Assembly (NCBI GenBank): GCA_050249955.1 | Contig: JBFWPN010000001.1 | Coordinates: 62,001-126,000 of the forward strand | From: CAVVIG01 sp050249955 | GTDB taxonomy: Bacteria > Acidobacteriota > Vicinamibacteria > Vicinamibacterales > CAVVIG01 | DNA length: 64,000 bases | Direction: 5' to 3' | In this document: positions 63,801-64,000 of the stretch, piece after piece | Layout of the letters: each line of letters begins with the position of its first letter | How positions within the stretch are numbered: position 1 is the first letter of the stretch | Program-made: the position numbers and the translations under genes | The notes under the pieces: generated by a model | Told to the model about the DNA's origin: nothing | The model's input: only the letters and a program-made list of their open reading frames with translations | Database searches by the model: none

Positions 63801-64000
63801 ATGGTGCCCATGGCCCTCGCGCTCGGCGAGGGGGCCGAGGCGACGGCGCCGCTCGGACTTGCCGTGATCGGCGGGCTTGCCGCCGCGACGCTCGCCACGC
63901 TCCTCGTGCTTCCATCCGTGTATGCGCTCGTGCAGCGGTCGTCGAGCGCCAGTTCGCCCTCGCTCGATCCGGACGACCCGGATCTGGCCATGGGCAGCCA
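60861..64000 (+). CDS. RND-family efflux permease, 3' end beyond window
   Basis: The frame stays open from ATG 60861 to the right edge, giving at least 1046 residues, so nearly the whole pump is present. It starts RTALRRPVTIVVAAVAIALT (TM1), then ADIFPDLDLPVIYVAQPYGG; TM4 reads VGILVDEATVAIENIHAHR, with Asp400-Glu401 in place of the classical Asp-Asp pair. The second half has GAIMSLGVAVANAILLVTFAEQ and ends near residue 1030 in a charged tail (SSPSLDPDDPDLAMGS) that is probably close to the C terminus. GGGAGG precedes the start. The partner adaptor is either just past the window or missing. Confidence 0.93.
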   Translation, partial: MWLIRTALRRPVTIVVAAVAIALTATFSVSRMRADIFPDLDLPVIYVAQPYGGMSPAQMEGFITYYYEYHFLYVNGIESVESKSIQNTALLKLTFHPGTDMSEALSQTIGYVNRARAFMPPGTVGPFIMRFDAGTVPVGYLVFRSENRSLGEIQDLALNRVRPQFATLPGLTSPPPFGGSQRTIVVRVDPARLRAYGMAPDEVIRAVTAGNVIMPSGSVNIGDETRISPINSVVGTINDLLDLPIRTGAGTPVSIRDIGSVADSTDIPSAYALVNGRRAVYIPVTKRPSASTLDVVREVRANLGRFQALVPEDITVSYELDQSTNVAAALQAVVREAALGALLTGLMVLLFLRDWRSAAIVVLTIPFALLSAVVALWATGQTINIMTLGGLALAVGILVDEATVAIENIHAHRARGTPIRRAVLDASAEVVGPRLLAMLAVVAVFVPSFFMTGVTRSLFVPLSLAVGFSMLASFLLSSSLVPVLAAWWLRATHGGPHGEDWVDRLRTRLSALLRRIEPARVPVTIGYMAVSAAIVWMAGLSLGREIFPPSGAQAFQLRFKAPAGTKFEQTEQLARRVLDVIREEAGENGVDITLGYVGVQPSSYPINTIFLWTGGSHEGVLQVSLRKGATPALPRFQEQLRARFKETFPDAQFSFEPGDVVSRIMNFGSPTPVEVAVMGPDFAATRAFASRVRDQLATVPALRDLQYGQTLDYPGIQVNVNRQKAGQLGVTVDQVGRSFAAATSSSRFVAPNYWADPRTGIAFQVQVQVPQPQMTTIEDLRVVPVTSGGAAQPMLGDLARIENATIVGEYDRINGQRMVTLTANVSGEDMGRVLAQVNDAIGKAGEVPRGASVVVRGQVAAMEETQANVTGGLLVAVVVIFLLLAATFQSVRLSLVVLSTLPAALAGVVLILMATGTTLNLQSFMGAIMSLGVAVANAILLVTFAEQARRSGRTAADSAVDAAGARMRPVLMTSAAMIAGMVPMALALGEGAEATAPLGLAVIGGLAAATLATLLVLPSVYALVQRSSSASSPSLDPDDPDLAMGS

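Overview
This is a GC-rich, densely packed bacterial chromosome segment with about 47 protein genes, no stable RNA gene, no insertion sequence and no CRISPR array. Outer-membrane and periplasmic proteins (TolC-type channels, a TonB-dependent receptor, lipoproteins) show a Gram-negative envelope. The mix of many RND pumps, MacB-type ABC permeases, a DUF5916 outer-membrane protein, Ser/Thr kinases with FHA and PEGA domains and a TPR-containing sigma-54 activator fits Acidobacteriota, possibly Vicinamibacteria. That placement is inference; no marker gene is present.

Layout. 1-10.5 kb: the end of a Spy/CpxP-like gene, then an efflux cluster combining an RND pump (TolC, adaptor, permease) with a MacAB-type ABC system (second adaptor, permease, ATPase), followed by a GNAT acetyltransferase. 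11.1-15.2 kb: a periplasmic DsrE protein diverges from a TonB-dependent receptor broken by two frameshifts, which precedes a PepSY-like membrane protein and a small membrane protein. 15.3-16.6 kb (minus): DksA-like protein, unknown helical protein, FolK. 16.7-20.8 kb (minus): small protein, TesA lipoprotein, YbbA-like ATPase, YbbP-like permease. 20.9-26.3 kb: glucose-6-phosphate isomerase, a TPR sigma-54 activator and a PilZ protein. 26.3-33.1 kb: metabolic and surface genes (MBL hydrolase, persulfide dioxygenase-rhodanese, DUF5916 protein, aldo/keto reductase, M28 peptidase).

33.1-40.8 kb: a CzcCBA-type metal efflux operon followed by an OmpR-type two-component system. 40.8-47.7 kb: an ECF sigma factor and zinc-finger anti-sigma factor diverge from a third RND operon that ends in a small DUF2892 membrane protein. 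47.8-56.6 kb: a LuxR-type regulator, then six overlapping genes: PP2C phosphatase, Ser/Thr kinase, FHA-PAS protein, transmembrane Ser/Thr kinase with PEGA-like outer domain, TPR/beta-propeller protein and TPR/PEGA/PDZ protein. 56.6-64 kb: a DUF4956 membrane protein, a chemoreceptor with a sigma-28-like promoter, and a fourth TolC-RND pair whose permease runs off the window.

The main themes are efflux and envelope signalling. The most interesting candidate system is the six-gene phosphosignalling operon: it joins a phosphatase, two kinases and an FHA protein carrying five spaced D/E-x-T motifs to secreted TPR/PEGA/PDZ partners. A second pattern is that several first genes of transcription units have a TANNNT hexamer 5-8 bases before the start codon and no obvious Shine-Dalgarno sequence, which suggests leaderless transcripts.
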